From: UCB2 sp964475735
GTDB lineage: Bacteria > Chloroflexota > Dehalococcoidia > Tepidiformales > Tepidiformaceae
Direction of reading: 5' to 3'
Assembly (NCBI GenBank): GCA_964475735.1
Contig: CAYYYI010000078.1
Span: 1 to 11,925, forward strand
Length of the DNA stretch: 11,925 bases
Part shown: positions 5,826 through 11,925 of the stretch, one piece after another
Layout of the letters: the number at the start of each line of letters is the position of its first letter
Position numbering within the stretch: the stretch's first letter is position 1
Made by a program: the position numbers and the translations under genes
Notes under the pieces: generated by a model
Databases searched by the model: none
Seen by the model: the letters and a program-made list of their open reading frames with translations, nothing else
Told to the model about the DNA's origin: nothing

Positions 5826-8371
5826 CGCTTCGCCGGCGGCCGCACGAGCGCCCGCAGTTCGTACAGCTTCTGGATGGCCTCGATCGGCGTGAGCCCATCG
5901 ACGTCGATCGCCGCGAGCGCCTCCTCAACCTCCGACGGTCCGCCGAGCAGGGAGAGCTGGAGGACCTCGACGTTCGGGGCGTCAGCAGGTGCGCGCCGGC
6001 CGTCGCCGCGGAGCGACTCGAACTCCGTAAGCAGGTGCTCCGCGCGGGTGACCACAGCCGGAGGCAGCCCCGCCAATCGCGCCACGTGAATGCCGTAGGA
6101 GCGGTCGCTCGGGCCGGGCACGATGCGGTGCTCGAAAACCACCTCCGTGCCCTCCTCGTGCACCGCCACATGCGCGTTTCGCACCCGCGGCAACACCTCG
6201 GCGAGCGCAGTCAGCTCGTGGTAGTGGGTGGCGAAGAGGGTGCGCGCGGCCGCCTCGCGCCGGTTGTGCAGGAACTCGACCACCGCGCGCGCGATCGCCA
6301 TCCCGTCGAACGTGCTCGTGCCACGGCCGACCTCATCCAGGATCACGAGCGACCGCGGCGTCGCCTGGTGGAGGATCTGGGCCGTCTCGACCATCTCGAC
6401 CATGAACGTCGATTGTCCGGCGGCGAGGTCGTCCTGCGCGCCGATGCGGGTGAAGATCCGGTCGAAAAGTGGCATCTCCGCCTGTGCCGCGGGGACGAAC
6501 GACCCCGCCTGCGCCATCAAAGCGATGAGCGCCACCTGCCGGAGGAAGGTGGACTTACCGCTCATGTTCGGTCCCGTAAGGATGAGCACCTGGCAGTCTT
6601 CGTCGAGCAGGCAGTGGTTGGGGACGAACCTGCCGGGCCCGAGCGCCTGCTCCACCACCGGGTGGCGGCCATCGGCTATGCGAAGGAGTGCGCCCTCGTT
6701 GAAGGACGGCCGCGCGTAGCCATGGTCTGAGGCAACTTCGCCCAGGGCGAGCGCCACGTCGATGGTCGCAACCGCCTCGCCCAGCACCTGCAACCCTTCC
6801 AGCCCGGCAGCCAGCGTCTCTACCAGTTGATCGAATACGCGCCTCTCCAGTTCGGCCAGCCGCTCCCGCGCGCCAACAAGCTGCGATTCGTGCTCCTTCA
6901 GTTCCTCGGTTACATACCGTTCGGCGCCGACGAGCGTCTGCCGGCGCTGGTAGTGCTCCGGCACGAGCCCCGCGTTCGAGGCCGACACCTCGATGTAGTA
7001 GCCGAACACGCGGTTGTGCCCAACCTTGAGCGAACGGATGCCCGTACGCTCCCGCTCCAGCCGCTCCAGCCCGAGGAGGAAGCCGCGGGCGTCGCGCGTC
7101 ATGGCGCGCAGGGTATCGATTTCGGGATTGAACCCGGGGTTTATGACGCCACCTTCGTCGAACGAAGCGGGCGGGTCGGCGTCGAGGGCTGCGTCGAGCG
7201 CGAGCAGCGGCTCGGCCGCGGCCGCAAGGCGGGCGGTCGCCGCGGCGATGAGCGCCGGTTGCTCCAACCTGCCGAGCATCGCGCCAAGGTCGAGCGTGGC
7301 CCGCAGGCCCGCGCGCAGCCCGTGAAGGTCTCGCGGTGCCGCCGAGCGCGCACCAATCTTGCCCGCGATCCGCCCAATGTCCGGCAGCCCCCGCAGGAGC
7401 GCCTGCATCTGCTCCCGCTCGATGGGATGGCCAACAGCCCATTCAACCGCATCGAGCCGTTCGCCCAACCGCGCGGAATCCCTGAGCGGCCGCGTGAGCC
7501 ACGACCGCAGCAGCCGCGCCCCCATGGGCGTCCGGCAAAGGTTCAGGACCTGGTAGAGAGAGGAGGTCTGACCCGGCGCCGGAAACACGTCGAGGTTCCT
7601 CAGGGTGCGCTGGTCGACCGCGAGCGTCTCGCTGTCCGCCACCGGGCGCACGCGTTGCAGCGCCCCCAGCGCGGCCGGGTACGTCTCGCGGATGTAGCAG
7701 AGGAGGTGGGCGAGCGCCGCGGCTTCCGCCTCCGAACCGGCCACAGTAGCGCGCGCCTGCTCGCCGAATTGTCGTGCCAGCTCTGCTTCGACCGCCAGGT
7801 CGCTCAGGGGGGCTCGCCGCCGCATCGCCGCCGCAAGCCCGGTCGGGGCATCGGATTCGTCCTCGACCAGCAATTCAGAGGGGGCGCTGCGCAGCAGCTC
7901 CAGCGGCGCCTCTTGCCCTGATGCCAGTCGCACCTCGCCGGTGGTGATATCTGCGAGCGCTGCCGCCGCTTCGCCCCGCCTGGAGGCGAACGCCGCCAAA
8001 TAGTTGGGCGCGCTCGCCTCCAGCGAGCCATCAGAGGTGATCGTCCCGGCCGTGACAACGCGCACGACGTCGCGCGGCACCAGGCCCTTCACCTCCGCCG
8101 GGTCGGCCATCTGTTCGCAAATCGCAACCCTGTGTCCCCGCGCCACGAGCTTCGCCACGTGCCCGTCGATGCTGTGGTAGGGCACGCCCGCGAGCGGCAC
8201 GCGCAGATCCTTCCCCATCGGCTTCGAAGTCAGCGTGATCTGCAACTCCGCCGCCACAAGCTTCGCGTCGTCGTCGAACGTCTCGTAGAAGTCGCCCAGC
8301 CGGAAGAAGAGCACCGTGTCCGGGTAGCGCTGCTTCAGCTCCAGGTATTGGCGGCGGATGGGAGTGGACAC
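5822..8371 (-). CDS. mutS: DNA mismatch repair protein MutS
   Basis: A complete 849-aa MutS, normal length. It binds mispaired and small-loop DNA as a dimeric ATPase and recruits MutL. In order: mismatch-binding domain with GDFYE (26-30; Phe28 and Glu30 are the Phe-x-Glu wedge), connector, lever and clamp domains, then the ABC-type ATPase with Walker A GPNMSGKS (600-607), the signature region around DDLAAGQSTFMVEM (647-660), Walker B LVILDE (675-680) and the switch His in ATHYHEL. QLSLL (805-809) matches the sliding-clamp-binding motif found near the MutS C-terminus, and the last 25 residues (GLTPIEAIQKLYEL) are the usual tail. The start is forced: GTG at 8371 is the only start codon between the homology and an in-frame TAG at 8386-8384. 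There is no Shine-Dalgarno sequence; a TAGAAT box sits 9 nt upstream. It overlaps mutL by 4 nt. Confidence 0.98.
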   Translation of the reverse strand: MSTPIRRQYLELKQRYPDTVLFFRLGDFYETFDDDAKLVAAELQITLTSKPMGKDLRVPLAGVPYHSIDGHVAKLVARGHRVAICEQMADPAEVKGLVPRDVVRVVTAGTITSDGSLEASAPNYLAAFASRRGEAAAALADITTGEVRLASGQEAPLELLRSAPSELLVEDESDAPTGLAAAMRRRAPLSDLAVEAELARQFGEQARATVAGSEAEAAALAHLLCYIRETYPAALGALQRVRPVADSETLAVDQRTLRNLDVFPAPGQTSSLYQVLNLCRTPMGARLLRSWLTRPLRDSARLGERLDAVEWAVGHPIEREQMQALLRGLPDIGRIAGKIGARSAAPRDLHGLRAGLRATLDLGAMLGRLEQPALIAAATARLAAAAEPLLALDAALDADPPASFDEGGVINPGFNPEIDTLRAMTRDARGFLLGLERLERERTGIRSLKVGHNRVFGYYIEVSASNAGLVPEHYQRRQTLVGAERYVTEELKEHESQLVGARERLAELERRVFDQLVETLAAGLEGLQVLGEAVATIDVALALGEVASDHGYARPSFNEGALLRIADGRHPVVEQALGPGRFVPNHCLLDEDCQVLILTGPNMSGKSTFLRQVALIALMAQAGSFVPAAQAEMPLFDRIFTRIGAQDDLAAGQSTFMVEMVETAQILHQATPRSLVILDEVGRGTSTFDGMAIARAVVEFLHNRREAAARTLFATHYHELTALAEVLPRVRNAHVAVHEEGTEVVFEHRIVPGPSDRSYGIHVARLAGLPPAVVTRAEHLLTEFESLRGDGRRAPADAPNVEVLQLSLLGGPSEVEEALAAIDVDGLTPIEAIQKLYELRALVRPPAKR

Positions 8372-8380
8372 GGCAGGGCT

Positions 8381-8386
8381 ATTCTA
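8381..8386 (-). promoter_or_regulatory. Putative -10 box of a near-leaderless mutS promoter
   Basis: On the minus strand TAGAAT (5 of 6 bases of TATAAT) ends 9 nt before the mutS GTG. Transcription would start within a few bases of the start codon, which fits the absence of a ribosome-binding site. Any -35 element would fall in the N-run. The same TAGAATAG octamer precedes the next upstream gene. Confidence 0.45.
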
Positions 8387-8390
8387 GCCG

Positions 8391-8490
8391 NNNNNNNNNN
8401 NNNNNNNNNNNNNNNNNNNNNNNNNNNNNNNNNNNNNNNNNNNNNNNNNNNNNNNNNNNNNNNNNNNNNNNNNNNNNNNNNNNNNNNNNN
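8391..8490. other. Assembly gap (100 N) between mutS and the nucleotidyltransferase gene
   Basis: A second run of exactly 100 unknown bases. It hides the 3' part of the nucleotidyltransferase-fold gene, probably the -35 region of mutS, and possibly more, since the true length is unknown. Confidence 0.97.
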
Positions 8491-8846
8491 CGGGTGAAGA
8501 GCGCGTCCACCACCACGCCCCGGAACGTCGCCCGGGCGAAGTCCGCGTTCCGCTCGGTCACCGTCAATTCAGGGAGCTGGTCGAAGGCTCGCGAGGGCAT
8601 CAGGAGATCGATGTCGCGCGTGTTCCGTCCGCCGACGTAATGGAGGACCGCCAGCCCGCCAACGAGGAGGTGCGGGGTCTTCCGCACCTCCAGCAGGTCG
8701 AACAACGCCTCCACCGCCGCCGGGACCGCCGCGTAGTCGAACGGCTCCTCGGCGAGCGCCTTCAGGTCGCCCAGGCGCGCATCGCGGAGGATGTCGGCAA
8801 TGGGGAGATCGGGGTAGGCGGGAGCCGGCGTAAGCTTGCCCTTCAC
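8491..8846 (-). CDS. Nucleotidyltransferase-fold protein (AbiEii/DUF6036-like), 3' end lost in gap
   Basis: Only the first 118 residues are visible. They carry the hallmarks of a minimal Pol-beta-type nucleotidyltransferase: LVGGLAVLHYVGGR (61-74) with the Gly-Gly loop, TRDIDLLM (76-83) with the metal-binding Asp78 and Asp80, and VVVDALF (111-117), where Asp114 is well placed as the third carboxylate. The visible active site therefore looks complete. Families with this layout include AbiEii-type toxins and uncharacterised DUF6036 proteins; the sequence does not decide, and no antitoxin-like neighbour is visible. The start is GTG 8846, forced by an in-frame TAG at 8858-8856 and lacking a Shine-Dalgarno sequence. 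Past the gap the same frame reads three codons and a TAG, but that stretch is the mutS upstream region and the frame across the gap is arbitrary, so I end the feature at the gap edge. Confidence 0.7.
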
Positions 8847-8852
8847 CTGTCT

Positions 8853-8861
8853 ATTCTACCA
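8853..8861 (-). promoter_or_regulatory. Putative extended -10 promoter of a leaderless nucleotidyltransferase gene
   Basis: Minus-strand TGGTAGAAT has the TGn extension plus TAGAAT, ending 6 nt before the GTG at 8846. That spacing puts the expected +1 at or next to the start codon. I see no TTGACA-like -35 at 16-18 nt upstream, which an extended -10 does not need. The TAG of the box is also the in-frame stop that bounds the gene. Confidence 0.5.
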
Positions 8862-8885
8862 CTCCGGGACTGCCCGATCCGGCCT

Positions 8886-8903
8886 CGGCCGCGCTCGCGG
8901 CCG
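8886..8903 (-). terminator. GC-rich hairpin directly after the phosphotransferase stop
   Basis: CGGCCGCG and CGCGGCCG (8886-8893 and 8896-8903) are perfect inverted repeats, realistically a 7-bp all-G/C stem with a 4-nt loop. It starts at the base after the phosphotransferase TGA (8906-8904). No T-tract follows, so a terminator or 3' mRNA-stabilising stem are both possible. It separates that gene from the next promoter. Confidence 0.4.
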
Positions 8904-9821
8904 TCACACCTTCACTTCCGCCAACGCCTCTGCGACTGCGATCCAGCGTAGGTTGGGCGGTTCGCCATCCTCAATTGCCCACCACGCCGAGAGGATCGCC
9001 TGCGCGAAAGCCCAGTCGCGCAGGCGCCGGCGGTCGAACCCCAGCAGGTCGCCAAGCTGGGCGATGCGGCGGGCCGCCACTGTGCGGTCCGCTGCAATCT
9101 CCGCCGACGGGTTTCGCAGCAGCGCCCCCACCTCATACTCCGCTTCGCCCACCACGCCCTTCGGGTCGATCGCCAGCCACGGCTCCCGCGTCGCCGAGAG
9201 AATGTTGCCGTGGTGGAGGTCGCCGTGCAGCACCACCGGCGGGCCGCTCGACGCCAGCAAATCGGCGAAGATCGCCTCCGCCCGGCCCAGGAGCGCAGCA
9301 TCCAGCGGTCCCGATCCCCCATCGAAGCGCGCCCTGATTCGCTCGAAGCCACGCCCCCAGTCAGCGACCGTGGGGAAGGCGTGATCGGGCGGTGGCGGGC
9401 GACGCCAGCGTGCCAGCACCCCGGCGGCTATCTCCGTTGCCGCGTCATCATCGTCCGCCGCCAGCCCGACAAGCGACTCGCCCGGCAGCAGCCGTTCGAG
9501 GAGCATCGCCCCACCGTCCGCGTCCGCTTCGAGGAGGCGCACCGCGCCCTCACCGTCGTACACCCGCAGGGCTTCGATCTCAGTTCCCAGTTCGTCGCGG
9601 ACGACGCCGAGCTTGAGCACCACCGGCACTCCGTGTCGTTTCGCCGCCACGACGTAGTTGTAGGACTGCTCGAACGTGGCCTCCGGGGACGTGAGCGACC
9701 ACCGCGCAGCGAAGTCCTCCACCAGCGCGGGCAGCCGCTCCAGCCACGCCGCGCCCTCCTCCTTCCAGACGGAGACGATGAAACCCTTCCACTCGTCAGA
9801 GAGCGGTGCGGGGAGTGGCAC
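8904..9821 (-). CDS. APH(6)/hydroxyurea-kinase-like phosphotransferase
   Basis: A kinase of the aminoglycoside/hydroxyurea phosphotransferase family (APH(6)-like, protein-kinase-like fold). Numbered from GTG 9821: VVLKLGV carries the ATP-binding Lys (about 70), HGDLHHGNIL (199-208) holds the catalytic Asp201 and Mg-binding Asn206, and AIDPKG has the second metal Asp (about 219). The segment after it, GEAEYEVGALLRNP, is typical of this family. Known members phosphorylate streptomycin or hydroxyurea, but most chromosomal homologues are uncharacterised, so resistance is not implied. I prefer GTG 9821 because GAGGTGA, complementary to the 16S 3' end, lies just upstream; GTG 9830 (three codons earlier) is the alternative but has only a G-run before it. 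It follows the NuoF-like gene by fewer than 50 bp and may be co-transcribed. Functional link to that gene is not evident. Confidence 0.87.
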   Translation of the reverse strand: MPLPAPLSDEWKGFIVSVWKEEGAAWLERLPALVEDFAARWSLTSPEATFEQSYNYVVAAKRHGVPVVLKLGVVRDELGTEIEALRVYDGEGAVRLLEADADGGAMLLERLLPGESLVGLAADDDDAATEIAAGVLARWRRPPPPDHAFPTVADWGRGFERIRARFDGGSGPLDAALLGRAEAIFADLLASSGPPVVLHGDLHHGNILSATREPWLAIDPKGVVGEAEYEVGALLRNPSAEIAADRTVAARRIAQLGDLLGFDRRRLRDWAFAQAILSAWWAIEDGEPPNLRWIAVAEALAEVKV

Positions 9822-9826
9822 GCCTG

Positions 9827-9833
9827 TCACCTC
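9827..9833 (-). promoter_or_regulatory. Ribosome-binding site deciding the phosphotransferase start
   Basis: Minus-strand GAGGTGA matches seven bases of the canonical AGGAGGTGA. Its GAGG core ends 8 nt before GTG 9821 and contains the competing GTG at 9830, which favours the downstream start. Confidence 0.6.
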
Positions 9834-9866
9834 TGCCCCCCCATGGCGACTAAGGGGTCTGGTCAG

Positions 9867-11759
9867 CTACCCGGCCGCCGCCCCCTGAAGCGCCGGAGCG
9901 ACGACGCAATCACGCAGTTCGATTGCCGCTGGCGCTACCTCGCGGCACGCCCCGCAGCGGATGCAGAGGTCATCCTCGATCCGGTACTTGCCTTCGGCTT
10001 CGACAATCGCGCCCGTCGGGCAGATCTCCTTCGCCTCCGCCAGCTTCGCGTCGCCCTGCGCCTTCACCCGGTACTCGATCAGGCCCGGGCAAACCTGCGC
10101 CCGGCAGCGCTTCTCCTCGATGTGCTCGATCCATTCGTACCGGAAGGCCTTCAGCGCAGTCTTTACCGTCGTCATGGCGAACTGGCCATGGAAGCAGTTC
10201 GACGACACCAGCCACCGGGTAAGCCCCTCCAGCCGTTCGATATCCCCGTCGTGGCCCCCGCCCGCCTGGATGCGGCGCAACACTTCAACCGCCCGCTGGG
10301 TGCCGCCGTGGCAGGTGGTGCAGCGTCCACAGCTCTCGTCCTCAGCGAACGAAAGGAAGTACCGGCAGAGGTCCACCGTACAGGCTGATTCATCGAAGAA
10401 GACAATGCCGCCGCCGCCAAGGAAGAGGCCGAGCTCGCGGTACGGGTCGAGCGTGAGCGTGAGATCGAGCCCGCTCGCGGCCACCAGACCGGAGAGCGGC
10501 CCGCCCGGCTGGAATCCCTTGATGGGCCTGTCGCTCGCGGGCCCGCCTGCGTACTGCATGAGTACATCCCGCACCTTCGGCCCGAACGGGATCTCGACGC
10601 AGCATGCCTGCTTCACAGCCCCAGAGAAGGTGAACATCTTCGTCCCCTTCTCCTTCGCGTCGCTCACCGAGCTCCACCACGCCGAGCCTTCGCGCATTAT
10701 CAGCGGCGCGTTTGCGTACGACTCAACATTGTTCACGTTCGTGGGCTTGTTCCAGAGTCCCGCCTGGGCCGGGAACGGCGGCTTGATGCGCGGCATCCCC
10801 CGGTAGCCGTCGATCGAGTTGATCAGCCCGGTCTCCTCGCCGCACACGTAGGCGCCGGCGCCCTTGAAGACGATGAGGTCGAAGTCCTTGCCCGTCCCCA
10901 GGATGTTCGTGCCCAGCAGCCCCTTCTCCCTCGCCTGGTCGACGGCCATCTGCATCCGGCGCACCGCCAGCGGGTACTCATAGCGAACGTAGATGTACCC
11001 GGCCTGCGCGTTCGCTGCCAGCGCCGCGATGAGCATCCCCTCAACGATGAGCTGGGGGTCGCCCTCCATGAGGATGCGGTTCACCCAGGCGCCGGGGTCG
11101 CCTTCGTCGGCGTTGCACACCAGGTAGCGCGGCTCCGCGGTGGCGGTGCGAAGGAAGTCCCACTTCCGCCCGGCCGGGAAGCCGCCGCCGGCCCGGCCGC
11201 CGAGGCCGCTGTCCAGCACCTCTTTGACGATCGCCTCGGCATCCATCTCCAGCGCGCGTCCAAACCCTTCGTAACCGCCATGCGCCAGGTAGTGTTCGAT
11301 GCTCTCCGGGTTGGTGGTGCCCAGGTTCGCCATCAGGCGGCGCACCTGGCCCTGCATGAAGGGGTGCTCGGACAGCAGCGGGATCTCCGGCGTGGGGTTC
11401 CCTTCGACCACGCCCACGGCGAGCGAGGGCAGGTCCCCGCCCTCAACGACTGTCTTTTCCAGCAGCTCCTCCACGCGGTCGGCCGTCACATTCGCGTAGA
11501 GCACGGTGCGCATCCCCGCGGCGGTCCGCACCGTCAGCGTCGGCTCGGCCCAGCAGAAGCCCCACGAGCCCGTGATTCCCAGGTCGATGTCCAGCCCTTT
11601 GGCCTTCGCCACATCCTTGGTGGCCGCGATCGTCTGCTCAGCTCCGCGGGAAATGGACGAGGTATCCAGCGTCACGGTTATCTTCACGCGCCCACCGGCC
11701 TGCTCGGCCGTCCACGCCTTCTTCGCGTCGTCGATGATGGTCTGCAGGCGGGCATTCAT
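9867..11759 (-). CDS. NuoF/HydB/FdsB-type NADH-binding flavoprotein subunit with degenerate Fe-S domains
   Basis: A 630-aa diaphorase subunit of an NAD-linked redox complex. Domains: an N-terminal thioredoxin-like domain (about 26-105); the NuoF core with the FMN/NADH motif GLGGRAGGGFPAGRKW (185-200), CNADEGDPGAW (215-225), CGEETG (306-311) and NKPTNVNN (337-344); the N3 [4Fe-4S] ligands Cys477, 480, 483 (SCGRCTTC) and Cys522; then RCRAQVC (551-557) and a C-terminal ferredoxin-like domain (about 568-615). Complex I NuoF lacks the terminal domains, so a formate dehydrogenase or hydrogenase partner is more likely. The thioredoxin-like domain keeps one of four expected Cys (Cys69). The ferredoxin domain keeps Cys580, 599, 602 and 605, exactly the ligand set of a single cluster. 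The ATG at 11759 overlaps the NuoE stop (ATGA); the frame is open further upstream, but that would run antiparallel in frame terms through NuoE. FMN and NADH chemistry is well supported; the partner enzyme is not visible. Confidence 0.9.
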   Translation of the reverse strand: MNARLQTIIDDAKKAWTAEQAGGRVKITVTLDTSSISRGAEQTIAATKDVAKAKGLDIDLGITGSWGFCWAEPTLTVRTAAGMRTVLYANVTADRVEELLEKTVVEGGDLPSLAVGVVEGNPTPEIPLLSEHPFMQGQVRRLMANLGTTNPESIEHYLAHGGYEGFGRALEMDAEAIVKEVLDSGLGGRAGGGFPAGRKWDFLRTATAEPRYLVCNADEGDPGAWVNRILMEGDPQLIVEGMLIAALAANAQAGYIYVRYEYPLAVRRMQMAVDQAREKGLLGTNILGTGKDFDLIVFKGAGAYVCGEETGLINSIDGYRGMPRIKPPFPAQAGLWNKPTNVNNVESYANAPLIMREGSAWWSSVSDAKEKGTKMFTFSGAVKQACCVEIPFGPKVRDVLMQYAGGPASDRPIKGFQPGGPLSGLVAASGLDLTLTLDPYRELGLFLGGGGIVFFDESACTVDLCRYFLSFAEDESCGRCTTCHGGTQRAVEVLRRIQAGGGHDGDIERLEGLTRWLVSSNCFHGQFAMTTVKTALKAFRYEWIEHIEEKRCRAQVCPGLIEYRVKAQGDAKLAEAKEICPTGAIVEAEGKYRIEDDLCIRCGACREVAPAAIELRDCVVAPALQGAAAG

Positions 11760-11925
11760 TCGGCGGCCTTCACTTCCCGCGCCAGCCGAATGGCAGAGGC
11801 GACGGTGAGCCCACCCCTGACCTCGCCGTTCACCCAAACCTGCGGCGATTCATGGCAGGTGCCCACGCACTGCCCGAGGTGCAGTCCGTAACGTCCGTCC
11901 TCGCTGTGGCCACCGAGCGGCAGGC
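11756..11925 (-). CDS. NuoE-like [2Fe-2S] thioredoxin-fold subunit, 3' fragment
   Basis: The last 55 codons of a gene running in from the right edge. Reading from the edge, the peptide begins LPLGGHSEDGRYGLHLG, followed by QCVGTCHESPQVWVNG. The CVGTC pair matches the second Cys pair (CxxxC) that, with an upstream pair outside the window, binds the [2Fe-2S] cluster of NuoE/HydA/FdsG subunits. The tail GGLTVASAIRLAREVKAAE is amphipathic helix-like, as usual for the family. It would pass electrons to or from the NuoF-like subunit encoded next. Its TGA (11758-11756) overlaps that gene's ATG, consistent with coupled translation of the two subunits. Enzyme type is not decidable from this fragment. 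Confidence 0.85.
   Translation of the reverse strand, partial: LPLGGHSEDGRYGLHLGQCVGTCHESPQVWVNGEVRGGLTVASAIRLAREVKAAE

Noticed and set aside
4272..6089. 605-codon plus-strand open frame across mutL
   Set aside because: It runs through the N-gap and opposite highly conserved MutL motifs; the translation is Arg/Pro/His-rich with no domain.
6827..7921. 364-codon plus-strand open frame opposite mutS
   Set aside because: Antisense shadow in GC-rich sequence; the mutS frame carries all family motifs.
8379..8390. Last codons and stop of the nucleotidyltransferase gene beyond the gap
   Set aside because: Frame across a placeholder gap is arbitrary, and the bases coincide with the putative mutS -10 region.
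9210..10388. 392-codon plus-strand open frame opposite the phosphotransferase and NuoF-like genes
   Set aside because: It spans two real minus-strand genes and their gap, and has no recognisable protein features.
11760..11837. N-terminal extension of the NuoF-like protein to a start at 11837
   Set aside because: Those codons overlap the NuoE frame, have no similarity to NuoF, and ATG 11759 gives a standard ATGA junction.

Overview
The window reads as a GC-rich bacterial draft scaffold. It has strong G/C bias at third codon positions, many GTG starts, tight gene packing, and two runs of exactly 100 Ns (4716-4815 and 8391-8490), the usual placeholder for gaps of unknown size. An adjacent mutS-mutL pair argues against a typical actinobacterium, because most actinobacteria lack both genes. 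Together with a split B12-dependent acyl-CoA mutase, an NDP-forming acyl-CoA synthetase-like protein and probable leaderless promoters, this would suit a high-GC Chloroflexota lineage such as Dehalococcoidia-like bacteria. That placement is inference and not secure.

Plus-strand block (window start to 4365). Four genes run the same way: a short-chain dehydrogenase cut by the left edge, an acyl-CoA mutase large subunit, its separate cobalamin-binding small subunit, and a CoA-binding/phospho-histidine (alpha-type) NDP-forming acyl-CoA synthetase. The first three are joined by 4-nt ATGA stop/start overlaps; the fourth follows after 84 bp with its own ribosome-binding site. A plausible joint role is activation of a carboxylic acid to its CoA thioester, B12-dependent carbon-skeleton rearrangement, and oxidation of a hydroxyacyl-CoA product. 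The mutase is the most interesting protein here: positions equivalent to Tyr89, Arg207 and His244 of the Propionibacterium methylmalonyl-CoA mutase are Leu, Tyr and Ile. It is therefore unlikely to use methylmalonyl-CoA, and its substrate is unknown.

Minus-strand block (window end down to 4377). From upstream to downstream it holds the 3' end of a NuoE-like [2Fe-2S] subunit; a long NuoF/HydB/FdsB-type flavoprotein whose terminal Fe-S domains have lost ligands in a patterned way; an APH(6)/hydroxyurea-kinase-like phosphotransferase; a nucleotidyltransferase-fold protein truncated by a gap; and mutS-mutL. The NuoE/NuoF pair probably belongs to a soluble NAD-linked enzyme (formate dehydrogenase or hydrogenase type) rather than complex I, because NuoF carries extra N- and C-terminal domains. 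mutS and the nucleotidyltransferase gene each have a TAGAATAG box a few bases before a GTG start with no Shine-Dalgarno sequence, which suggests leaderless transcripts.

The two blocks converge at 4366-4376, only 11 bp between stop codons, and both stops lie in the arms of a perfect 6-bp inverted repeat. I see no tRNA, rRNA, CRISPR array, insertion sequence or riboswitch. No stretch longer than about 300 bases lacks a gene.
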